64,000 nucleotides of DNA from Chrysoporthe austroafricana. Taxonomy: Eukaryota; Ascomycota; Sordariomycetes; Diaporthales; Cryphonectriaceae. The translations under genes were made by a program, and so were the position numbers. The notes below the pieces were generated by a model that searched no databases, was not told the origin of the DNA, and was given only the letters and a program-made list of their open reading frames with translations. The DNA is taken from assembly GCA_001051155.2 (NCBI GenBank), contig JYIP02000004.1, positions 2,226,383-2,290,382 of the forward strand, read 5' to 3'. Shown piece after piece: positions 44,515 to 54,900 of this stretch (the stretch's first letter is position 1; every line of letters starts with the position of its first letter).

Positions 44515-47226
44515 CATAGCAGGCAGAAGTGTTGATTCGCTGCAGATCCTTGATTCAATCATGATACCCCTTTGAGCAGTCCAAGACAGCACACAGCAGC
44601 CAGAAAGGCAGAAGAACCTGTATCGAACATGAATAAGAAGGAGGTAGAAGAGAGGTAGAGGCATAAGAAGCGAACCTCCACTTCGGACTTGTCGCTTGGA
44701 AGGGAAGACGCGGCCTTCGCGGGCTCTCTGGCGCTTTACCGCACGTGCATTCCACGACTGCAGCCCACTTTCACTCTTAAAAGATCTGACCAAAGTCAGT
44801 CACCTTTATCATTTAAGCCACATCCTTCGACCTCTAGATAATCTTGTTTAGAGTCTGAGGCGAGAGAGGAGCGGAAGTGCAGCAACGCTGGCGGTTATGT
44901 GCCGGTGTGAGCCCCCGACCAAGTATATAGCCTAGCTTGGGTCCCTCGCTGCCAAGAAACGAACAACATTTGGATATTCAGATCAGCTAAGATGTCTTGA
45001 GTCACTTATAAGGTCGTCGATAGCGTTGAACTTTGTCCAGAAATTGCAGGCTCAGATTCTTCATCCGGCACTAATTTGTCCACCCTCCAGTCACTTTTTT
45101 GTAGCGTCCGGGGGTGGGGACGTTTTCTTCTTCGCCTTCACTTTTTTCTTTTTCTTTTCCGTCATTCTAGGTCCCTGCGGTGGCCTTCTCTGATTTCGTT
45201 CTCTGTGAGATGAACAGACTCAACTTAGGCGTGTCATCCATGCTACTAACCTCGTCCTGACACACTTCTGCACTCACGAAGAGACCTGGTTTAGATTTTG
45301 ATGTCAAGGCACTCGGTATTGTTCTGCTAAACATTCCTCCTACGTCTAAAATTGAAGATCAAGATGGCGTACGCCACTTTCAGCCTTAAAAAACCCCCGA
45401 AACATCCCCACAGTGTCTTTGACGCGGCACCTTTCTCGACTCTCAGACTCCTTCTTGGCCTGTACTCAAAGCGTCAGTCTCTACGGGCTTCCACTTCGAG
45501 CAGCCAGAGACATGAAAAGAACTCCCATGGATTCATCTGGGCAGATTGGATGCGAGCAGCATTGCTCTAGGACATTCCGCCGGAGTTCTGCTTCTCAGAC
45601 ATTGTGAAAGAAGCAGAGTAGAACAGAGTAGATGATTTTGAGCTTATCAGGGCAATCAGTTGAAGAACGATGTTGGGTTCCTGGCTGAGTTGTGTACGAA
45701 AGATGAATAGACACGTTTATCTGAGAACGGTCAGTGGAGTTGGCTCGTTCTCATGCATGCGAGAAGTGTTGTGTCGGCCGATTTCCGTGGAGCCTCATCG
45801 CAATTTTAGATGCCCACCACGACAAAAGAATTGCGAGAATGTAAGCAATTGCTATGTTCCCCTATCGGCCACCATAAGTCCTCAAATTCTAGAAGGATAA
45901 AGAAGGGAAACTTTAGGTGATGTTGTTTGCCAAGCGTCAAGCTGGGCAGGCGGTGCGAGAAGGCGAGGATGTGCGGCCCTCAATGCTGATTAACGATAAT
46001 ACCTAGGTAGTGAAAGTTGCTCACGGGCTCGGACGGATAATAGGTATCGGATACTGCTTTCACTAAATAAATTCAGCTCTAAGATAAGGTCTGTCTTGGG
46101 TCCCGTAAAGTTGGTTAACGGTGATAAGAGGGAGTGGCCAAATGAAACCTCCCAGTCTCAGTCTATCTGAATACTCCGTAGGTTCTGGCTCTCAAAACAT
46201 CTTTCATGGGACATATTATCTTCCGCCTTCTGAGATTCAACACAATTGGCAATGAATACATTCATGAGAAGCCCGCTGTTCATGTGCAAAACTTTCAACC
46301 TTTTGTAATATCCCTCTAATTATCCATAGTCAGTATGCACGAGGTAATTGAGATCCAAACAGGCAATTTCTTGCAGTGCATTTGAAGGCCTCCGGATTAT
46401 CGATTACCACGGGAGGTGGAGGAAGAGAGAGATTTTTTTTTTTTTTTGGCTGTAGTAAATATAAATTATGGGTGTAGACTAAGAGTAAGAAAAAGACATG
46501 TAAGACGAGACAGGACCTGTGGGATCGGTAGAAAAAAGAAGCTCTCGGAGACAAAGATATCAAAGGAAACGAAAACCTGCAACCAATTTCCAAGTCCTCG
46601 ATGGCACCTTCAAAGACCAACTGAGAGTTACATCATCTGGTCTAAAATCCGCTTACGGTCTCAAGTCACCCACACCCTACGAGCAATATTACCCATAGAT
46701 GTCTTATTCCCTGAGCGTTTTTGCAAGAAAATTTATCTTTTCATCCTCGGCGTCTCTGAGATGATATGAAGAGGATGGTAATAGTTCAGACAACGCACAC
46801 TCGGTTACACATCTGCAATAACTATCTTGACTAACATTTGGCAGTAATTTTCCATCTTCATCAATGATCTCGGTATAACGCCAGGCTTTCAGGTTGAGTT
46901 GAGGATGCTGTTCCTCGGAACAATCCAACCGCGATCCCTGTAATTGATTAAAAGAGAGCCAAGCACCCACCTCCTTCCACTTAAGTGTTTCGTCTACGAC
47001 TTTTGTTTAGGACAAGTTGAGCATCTGTGGAAAGAGCGAATTCATATTTTCGCTCTAAATAGATAATCATCAGACAAGCCTACGCCGGTTTGTTTTCTTC
47101 ATTTTCAACTCCTGACCACAGACAGCCTCAATGAGTTACTGACATATCAACGAATCATTGCATATTTGGTGTATTACCCATCTTCGAAAACCGGTACTCG
47201 AACCTTTGGGAGCAGCCTTCACGAAC
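44515..47226. other. Longest gap in the window, gene-poor
   Basis: About 2.7 kb. It includes possible coding remains at 45006-45334 (minus), a T14 run at 46433-46446, ACCTAGGTAG at 46001-46010, and a hairpin with 8-bp arms AGAGCGAA/TTCGCTCT at 47033-47056. An 88-codon minus frame at 46704-46970 looks slightly protein-like but has no homology I can name. Confidence 0.45.
45006..45334 (-). pseudogene. Small gene or gene remnant, unknown family
   Basis: The minus strand has an ATG at 45334 followed by MFSRTIPSALTSKSKPGLFV and on to a TAG at 45167-45169. Just past that TAG the same frame reads GKEKEKSEGEEENVPTPGRY and KKVTGGWTN. A spliced reading (donor GTTAGT after CQDE, acceptor CTAG at the TAG itself) would join both parts in phase 0. 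Past the A6 run near 45095, a one-base shift opens DWRVDKLVPDEESEP, ending in TAA at 45006-45008. These pieces look like natural charged protein, but the models conflict. It is either a small spliced gene or a decayed one. Confidence 0.3.
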
Positions 47227-48939
47227 ATGCCGTCGACAGCTGGCACTCCTGCTACGCCACCAGGCAGAGTTGGCCGTTTGGCCTGCTCTGGAAGCGAAAA
47301 CGCTACACTCGGGTCCAGCAAGAGTATGCCAGCTCGTACCTGTGGATCGCCTAGCCGCAGTATTGGTCGCCGCTCTCTGGATGCTGTCCGCTCTATCCGA
47401 GGATCTATCAAGGGACGCCGAGCTCTAGATGCCGCCACCAACCAGAGACCAGTAGCTCCCACTACGAGCGTCAGTGCTGAGTCCAGCCCGGTCGGACCCT
47501 CTGCTAAACAACGATGGTACGACTCCCTCCGTGGGAGGAGCTCGCAGATCCCAACTCCCTCTAGCCCTACGTCGATGTCATCCACTTTGAAGCGCTCGCG
47601 TTTCTTCCGATCATCGCCCGTCCAGGCCCTAGTCCAGGCCCCAAGCCATGAACCGTCCCTTTCCAGCTCACTACAGAGCCCAGATTTTCGTGTTCCTCTA
47701 CCTAGACTTGAGCTTCCCTCTTTCCAGTCGGAACTGCAGAGAACGTATATCTTTGGATCTACTCCTGAAAAGTCTAGGATCGACACAGGTAGACTTTCAC
47801 ATGCAAAGGAACTCTCTCAGCCGCCGATACGCTTGCTGATTGACAAGTGCCTAGATATCCGAATGGAACGTGGAGAGGCGCCCTCAAAAAATGCGTCTGC
47901 GCCCCAGCTCGAAGTTTTTGGCGAAACAAAGTCTACACCACAGACAGCAGCCCTCATACGTGCCAGATTGGAAGTCGCAAAGACAATCAACATGGATACA
48001 GAGATAAAGTCATGTATTTTCTCACCCAATACTCTTCCAAAAGTCAAGGCACAGGTGACCTTTGCCGATGACGGCGGTACGAAGGCTGAGTCACTGGAGA
48101 TCAGTGCCACCGATGAGCCCGAGGAGGAGTCCGAAGAGGATTTCCGCACCAAATGTGCCCTCTACTACAAAGGCAGCGCATGGTGGCCTGAGAGCAAGAA
48201 GATCTTTTCAGACGCCACTTCTGCACTATCTCACTTCGCCGCACGACACATGCTCAACGAGCACCGTCGTTGCAGCAACGTCCTCGTCTGGACCAACGAG
48301 ATGTTTTACACCAGGCCCTGGACTAACCAGACGTTCACTATCTACCCACATTCTGATGGGCCTCGTCGCATTGAGATGGAGGAGAAACATGATTTTGAGT
48401 GGGCCTTCATCGCTTTCACTAAAGCCTCCAAGTCAACCAAACTTCCCCCCATGAAGAGCATGGACTCATCAGAAGAGGATGACAGACTGATGGCTGCCCT
48501 CAATAATATCGTTGCGACAGGGTACCATGTAGACGTGTGGACCTCCCGTGACAACGAGAACTGGGATTCTGAGATTGAATGTATTCGAGATTTTGGCATG
48601 GAGAACGCCATGATTGACCGACAGAACGAGCAAGAGCTCATCGAACGTCGCGAGAGATACGAAGCCTTCATTCGACACGGAGTTGCCGGGTTCTTCCAGG
48701 ACGACATCAAGGTCTTGGATGATGCAATCAGTCGAGCTGGACAGGACGAGCATGTCGAATATTATCAGGAGGATGACTACGACTACGACTACGACTACGC
48801 CGACGATGGTTATGATTACAGCAACGACAATATGCAGCAGTCTCAAGAGCAGCCTGAACCGGACTCGGAACTCAAGGGTTTCCTTGAGCATCAGGAGGAG
48901 ACCATCACAGAAGGTGTGGATGAGGTCCAGGATGAGTAG
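47227..48939 (+). CDS. Conserved-looking protein of unknown function with acidic Asp/Tyr tail
   Basis: Single-exon 570-residue protein; I do not recognise the family. The frame is open upstream, but the first ATG is 47227 (MPSTAGTPATPPGR). Residues 1-190 are Ser/Pro/Arg-rich and probably disordered. Residues about 300-490 look like a folded domain rich in Trp, Phe and His (CALYYKGSAWWPESKKIF, HFAARHMLNEHRRCSNV, RPWTNQTFTIYPHS, DFEWAFIAFTKAS, YHVDVWTSRDNENW). Residues 490-540 form a charged helix (QNEQELIERRERYEAF). The C-terminus is very acidic with a DYDYDYDYADDGYDY repeat. No signal peptide or membrane helix is seen. A nuclear or cytosolic scaffold is a guess. It is convergent with the PPR gene, 362 bp away. 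Confidence 0.75.
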   Translation: MPSTAGTPATPPGRVGRLACSGSENATLGSSKSMPARTCGSPSRSIGRRSLDAVRSIRGSIKGRRALDAATNQRPVAPTTSVSAESSPVGPSAKQRWYDSLRGRSSQIPTPSSPTSMSSTLKRSRFFRSSPVQALVQAPSHEPSLSSSLQSPDFRVPLPRLELPSFQSELQRTYIFGSTPEKSRIDTGRLSHAKELSQPPIRLLIDKCLDIRMERGEAPSKNASAPQLEVFGETKSTPQTAALIRARLEVAKTINMDTEIKSCIFSPNTLPKVKAQVTFADDGGTKAESLEISATDEPEEESEEDFRTKCALYYKGSAWWPESKKIFSDATSALSHFAARHMLNEHRRCSNVLVWTNEMFYTRPWTNQTFTIYPHSDGPRRIEMEEKHDFEWAFIAFTKASKSTKLPPMKSMDSSEEDDRLMAALNNIVATGYHVDVWTSRDNENWDSEIECIRDFGMENAMIDRQNEQELIERRERYEAFIRHGVAGFFQDDIKVLDDAISRAGQDEHVEYYQEDDYDYDYDYADDGYDYSNDNMQQSQEQPEPDSELKGFLEHQEETITEGVDEVQDE

Positions 48940-49301
48940 AGCGAGAAGCCAGAAATCATTCTTCACTCTGAGGATCTTGACATGGCTGACAGGCTTGGGA
49001 TGACGCCTCTCAAAGATTCGCACTGATGGTCATGAAGCACATATCAAATTGTGCCGGAATGGAGTCTTGGGAGTATTGATGCGAAGGCTTTTTGTTCTAA
49101 ATTTGCCTTGCCACTGCGAACCCGGTATGGCTGAAGCTTGATACCGGAACACCATGCTCATTATTCCTCCGCACTCAGATTGAATAGCTGAAAAGAGACA
49201 GAGAGAGAGAAAGAGAGAGAGAGAGAGAACGCGGAAGAGGATAGTTCATTGTTGTTTACACACTCATTGCTCGTTTCGCCTCGTAATACAGGCCAGAAAT
49301 A
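48940..49301. other. Convergent spacer with GA microsatellite
   Basis: About 360 bp between the stop codons of the unknown acidic protein and the PPR protein. A GA-rich microsatellite occupies 49195-49228. Nothing else is recognised. Confidence 0.6.
49195..49228. repeat. GA microsatellite
   Basis: Imperfect (GA)n tract of about 34 bp with one AAAG interruption, in the 3' spacer between convergent genes. Confidence 0.85.
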
Positions 49302-51463
49302 TCACCCTGCAGCTGCATGCGCGTCTTCAGTCTCTACGCGGCTCCTGCCTCGCGCGGACTGCCAAGTTTTTCCTCGCCCAAGCTGCTCGTTCTTTTCCAT
49401 ATCTCGGAATACGAAGTCGTTCATCACTCTACGGCGAATGACAGCAACCCTGTGATCCTCATCTGCCTTGGGAATCAGGTTCTGCGACAGAATCTTGTCA
49501 CTTGTGGCGACGAATTTTCTCGCCACCTCCATAACCTCCTCGCGATTAGCGTGCGAGCGCTTCCACGCCTCCTGAGGCGACGCGGACGACGTCTTTGTAT
49601 CCGCGTAACTCAGGCCATTTGTCACACGCCTCAGCGGCTCCCAGACACGATCAAGGGCCGTGAACATCTGCTTCCCATATGCGCGTTTCCCGGCCTCCTC
49701 ATCAGGGAACTTCGTGGTGTCCTTGAACTGGCGGTAGCTGCTCATCGACACCTGGAGGTACAGTTTCATACACCTCGCGTCAGGCACCCTCAGCTTTCTG
49801 ACCATGGCGTCGAATATCATGGTCGCATTCTCAAAGGTATTCTCATTGAATGCGTCGAAGTGGCAGAGTAGCAGTCCGCGCCGGTACAGGTTGCCGTCGG
49901 GAATGTCGTCTGGCATGCTGACGAGCACCCGTGCGGCTTTCCCGGATGATGCACCGGTCGACAGGCAGTCGATGTAGTCGCGGTAGTTGCGCCGGTCCGG
50001 GATAATCCCGTACGACAGGGTCATGAAGTCCCAGTACCGCGCGGCGAGTTTCGTGCGCTTATCCTGTGCGAGGGCGCGCATGATGAGGGATAGGGTGTTG
50101 TTGCCTGCAACGTTATGCATGGCCCTGGGCGTGAGAACTTTGGTAGACTTTTGTTGTGGCTCTGACTCTAAGTCTAGCTCTGGTCGCCTGGGCCGCTCCG
50201 AAGAAAAGTCCTCCGCCTTGTCAGGCGCTTCGGGGCTTGCTGATGCTGCGAGCTGCTCCAGGACCCCAAATTCGCCTGACTGCTCCGGACGTTGTGTCTT
50301 CTCTGGCTGTTCTGGCTTCTTCTTCTGCCTGTCAGGGTTGACGAGACCGGGTTGCCCGTCTCGGAGCTTGGAGATGCCCAAGACCTCCCCTATCATCTCA
50401 AGGACAGAATCCGTCTCCTTGGCACCCCCGAGGAGTAGGAGCCGACCCATGGCACACATCAGCTCCTCGTCCATGATGATCTCGCCCTTCTTCCAGCGCG
50501 TAATCACCTCGTCCCAGACCAGCTTGCCACGGGATATCGTCGTCTCGATGCTTCGTCTCACAGCAGACTCCTGATCCTTGGGATCCTCGTTCGGGTTCAC
50601 CTGGTTCGACTGTTGATGTCGCAAGGCATTGAGAATGATGGTGTAGGTCAGGTTGTTGGGTGTGCGGATCCCGCTTGCGGAGCGCAGCGCGACGAACATG
50701 GACTCGAGGTCCCGGGCGCGGGCACACACATCCAGTACAGCGTTGAGGTGAATGGTGTTAGGTTTCAACCGGCTGCTGTTCAGCATGGCGTGGTAGATCT
50801 TGAGGGCTTCGCCGACGGCCAGCTTAGGGTGATCGGACTCGGCACAACCTTTGAAGATGATAGTGTAGGTCTGGGCGTTGGGTAGCTGGGCTCTCTTTTT
50901 CATCTACAGCGGTGTTAGCCTTGGAATTATATGGCAGTACATGTCTTGACGAGCGGAAGAGGACTCGAGACTGGAGAAGAGGGAGAGAAAAAAAAGGAGG
51001 GGGGGGGCGCGATTGAACCGACATCATTGAACAGCTTGATAGCAGCATGCAACTTCTTATTTTGAAACTGGTACTCTATCAGATGATTCCAGCTGACGAT
51101 GACCTGCTTGTCCTTGCTGGCGGTCTGGATCAACAGCAGGGCTTTGTCGAAGTCCTTCTCGCTCAGCTTCTTGGCCACATTCTCGGCGATGTGATACGGG
51201 TCCGTGGTGTAATGAAGTTCTTTCTGGGTGGCGCGCTTCAACCTCTCGATATCTTTCTGCCTTTTGACCTCCCTGTCTGCCTTGGGCACACTCTGTTTCT
51301 CCGCAACAGCCTCAAACTCGCCCCATTCATCCTGCAGGTCCCGTTGCCGGATCGAGCTCGTCGCGACGGCCCTCGAGGGTGCTGCCAGTCGATTTTCGGT
51401 GGCAGGGAGTCGGCGCAAGAGATTTGATGAAGCCCTCCTTGCGCAGGCTCTACAGACGAACAT
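49302..51463 (-). CDS. Mitochondrial pentatricopeptide repeat protein
   Basis: Probable organellar RNA-binding protein acting in mitochondrial RNA processing or translation. Two exons: 51463-51023 and 50903-49302, about 680 residues, with a 119-nt intron (donor GTCGGT). The N-terminus MFVCRACARRASSNLLRRL is a basic, acid-free mitochondrial presequence. PPR units begin around residue 120 (VSWNHLIEYQFQNKKLHAAIKLFND) and continue through AQTYTIIFKGCAESDHPKLA, NTIHLNAVLDVCARARDLESM and NLTYTIILNALRHQQ. A charged low-complexity insertion (about 330-410) separates the N-terminal repeats from a second helical half (LIMRALAQDKRTKLAARYWDFM). The end is basic and Arg-rich. Relation to yeast Ccm1-type or other PPR factors cannot be decided. 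It shares a 508-bp divergent promoter with POL1. Confidence 0.85.
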
Positions 51464-51971
51464 GATTGAGTCTGCAAGGCTTTTGGTGCGGCAGGTGAGC
51501 CTGAAGGAGTCCGTCGCAAGTCGCGAAAGGGACGGGAGGGGGGAAAAAAAAAGTTATTTCAGTCGGGACCCCTGCTCAAATGACGGAGCTCTGACCGTTA
51601 GCTCCGCACTACTGTCTTTACTGTACGTCCGTACAACCGGGTACGTACCATGACCCGCTACAGCGCTGCTTCCACCGCCTGCTTCGGGTGGTGCCGTTGT
51701 GACCCGCTGAAAGACAAGGGTTCGCGTTGAGTTCACAGTGCAGTGCGGGCGTCTCGAGCACGACGCGTTATGATAACGCCAGGCGCGTCTTCACCCCTGC
51801 GACTTTAAATCGGTTTCTGTTCCCACTATACCGAGAGCACTTCTTCCCTGCCAGGTTACGCACGCGCAAAAACATGAGCATCGACCTTCAATAGTCACCA
51901 ATTCTTGATTTCTGGGCTAGCTGAAACCATCGACCCCCAAGGACGTTGTGTGCAGCAATCTTCCTACCACC
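51464..51971. other. Divergent PPR/POL1 promoter
   Basis: A 508-bp region between start codons. It includes the MluI-type pair at 51763-51789, nearer POL1, and a short run of A's at 51544-51551. No other feature is recognised. Confidence 0.55.
51763..51789 (+). promoter_or_regulatory. Paired MluI cell-cycle boxes upstream of POL1
   Basis: ACGCGT at 51763-51768 and GGCGCGTC at 51782-51789, about 180-210 bp upstream of the POL1 start. Budding-yeast POL1 is a classic MBF target with ACGCGT sites. The same two elements in the same order precede RNR2 in this window. Confidence 0.6.
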
Positions 51972-54900
51972 ATGCCCAAGGTTGATAGGCGCGCCAAGCT
52001 CGCGGAGCTCGCTGCTCTGCGGAAGTCGGGCAAGAAGACCTTCGACTCGTACGAGGTCGAGGATGTCCAGGACCTATACGAGGAAGTTGATGAGGACCGC
52101 TACAAGACGATTGTGCGAGACCGTCTGAACCAGGATGACTTCGTCGTCGACGACAATGGCGAGGGATACGCCGACGACGGCCGTGAGGAGTGGGATCGCG
52201 TTCGCGTATACGAGTCGGATAGCGAGGAGGACTTGCCTGTCCACAACAAGGACCGCAAGAAGTGTGAGTGCTGCGAAATCTGGTATATGCCGGACCGATC
52301 TCTGATCCTCGAGCAACAGCCAAAAAACAGCGCGAGGAAGACCAGGCAAAGCGTGATGCGACAGACCGAAATATTAGCGACTTCTTCACGAAAGGCGCCG
52401 TCAAGGCTCAACCCAAGCCGAAGGTGAGACAAGGATATGGAACCAACGCTGGTAGATGCTAAAACCCCTTACAGGTTGTGAAGACGGAAGAGGACGACCA
52501 GTTCCTGGCCAGTCTACTGGGAGAGGTCGACCAAAACATACCAGCACCCGCACCTCGTCCATCGAGGAAGAGGGACAGATCTACAGAGAGACGTCGAGCC
52601 CGCATCCCATCACCGGCTCCTGAACGGCGACGACCCGCGCCCAAGAAGGTCAGACTTAGCGATGATTTTCTCCCAACGGCAGAGGTCGACAACTCTGTCG
52701 TTGCCAACGACGACGATGCTTTCATTGCCATGGACGAAGACGAGCCCCTTCCGGCGTCCCTCTCGGCGAACGATATCCCGTCAAGCGACCCAGCTCCTTC
52801 CTCCCCAACCGTGAAGGTGGCTGAGCGCATGTCGAGACTAAGGGCTGATGTCAAAGATGAGGAGGACGAGGATGAAGACATGATGGAAGTTGCCCACGCC
52901 GGTGCTATTACTGCGGCCAGTGTCAACCTTTCGGCGGCCAGGGTGCCCAAGATTGTCAAGGTTGATCCGTACCCATCTCCTGCCAACTCCTCGCCGAATA
53001 AGGGTGCAGTGGAAACTGCAGTAGACTCCTCGGCATGGAACGATATCAACTCGAAGCTAAATGTTGTCAGCAGCTCACCTGCTGAACCAAGAGGCATCAA
53101 CAAGATCGACTACAAGGATGCAATCGAGGAGGATGGAAGTCTCAACATGTTCTGGACTGACTACACCGAAGTCAACGGAAGCCTCTGCTTGTTTGGCAAA
53201 GTCTTGAACAAGAAGACTAAATCTTACGTCAGCTGCTTTGTCAAAGTCGATAATATTTTGAGAAAGCTGTACTTCCTGCCGCGCGAGCACCGAGTAGTTG
53301 GTGGAACCGAGACTTCGGATGAGGTCGGTATGGTGGACGTCTACACAGAGATCGACGCCCTCATGACGAAGATGAATGTTGGCATGTTCAAGATCAAGAA
53401 ATGCACAAGGAAGTATGCCTTTGAGCTGCAAGACGTACCCAAAGAAGGGCAATACATGAAGCTCTTTTATCCATATACCAGTAAGTCCTTCAAGGGTTCG
53501 TGGAGCAGACTACTTCCACTAACACATCGAAGAACCTCAGATCGACTCAGATGCAGGCGGCGAGACGTTTTCGCGTGTTTTTGGAACCAATACCGCGCTG
53601 TTCGAGCAATTTGTTCTGTGGAAGAACATCATGGGGCCCTGCTGGCTCAAGATCAACGACGCTGACTTTGGTACGCTGAAGAACGCTTCGCACTGCAGGC
53701 TAGAGGTGCTTGTTGAACACCCTAACATGATATCGTCCATGAGCGACTCTGACAATCTTGACGCTCCTCCTTTGACACTTATGAGTATGGCTATGCGGAC
53801 AACATTCAACACTAAGGAGAACAAGCAAGAGATTCTGTCTATCAGTGCCAGAATATATGAGAACGTCTTCCTCAGCGATACAACACCAGCAGACAAACTC
53901 CCGTGCCGGACTTTTACGCTTATTCGACCGAATGGTGGCACCTTTCCAATGGGCTTTGACTCGGCAGCAAAGAATCGCAAGATGGGTCTGATCAAGACCA
54001 TGAAGCAGGAGGCCGAAATGCTTGCATTCTTCCTGGCGCAGGTGGATGTTGTTGACCCTGATGTGATTCTCGGTCATCAATTGGAAGGAGTTGACTACTC
54101 CGTTCTCTTGAACCGTTTGCACGAAAAGAAGATCCACCAATGGTCTCGTCTCGGAAGGCTGCGTCGATCTCAGTGGCCATCATCGATCGGAAAGGTCGGT
54201 GGCAATGTCTTTGCAGAGCGCCAGATTATTGCTGGCCGTCTGCTTTGCGATCTTGCCAACGACGCTGGCAAGTCCGCCATGTACAAGTGTTCTACTTGGA
54301 GCTTGACGGAAATGTGTAGCCTTTATCTCTCGGGTAACAACAAGCGGCGAGATGTTGACAACGAAGTGGCATTGAAGTCGTGGGCAAACACCAAGGATGG
54401 TCTTATGGATTACGTCTCTCATGTTGAGACGGATACATACTTCATCACAGCTCTGGCACTAAAGGTGCAGCTGCTGCCACTGACCAAGGTCTTGACCAAT
54501 TTGGCGGGTAACTCCTGGGCGAGGACTCTCACGGGTACTCGTGCCGAGAGAAACGAGTATATCTTGCTGCATGAGTTTCACCGCAACAAGTATATCTGCC
54601 CCGACAAACAGACGTTTCGAGGACGGCAGCGTGTGGAAGAAGAGCATGCAGAGGAAGAAGCCAGTGAAGGCAAGAAGAAGGACAAGTACAAAGGTGGTCT
54701 CGTTTTCGAGCCCGAGAAGGGTCTCTACGACAAGTTCGTCCTAGTCATGGACTTCAACTCGCTGTACCCTTCCATCATCCAGGAGTTCAACATCTGTTTC
54801 ACTACCGTGGATCGATCATCACTAGTATGCAATCGCCCAATGAGAACACTATCGAGTCGTTGCTAATAATTTCACAGTCTGAAGATGAAGACGCCGTCCC

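Noticed and set aside
46704..46970. 88-codon minus-strand frame with slightly protein-like sequence
   Set aside because: No family, splice partner or neighbour context; kept only as a note in the gap description.
47033..47056. Terminator-like hairpin with 8-bp arms
   Set aside because: Intrinsic hairpin terminators are not used by nuclear fungal genes; it lies in a promoter region and may be chance.
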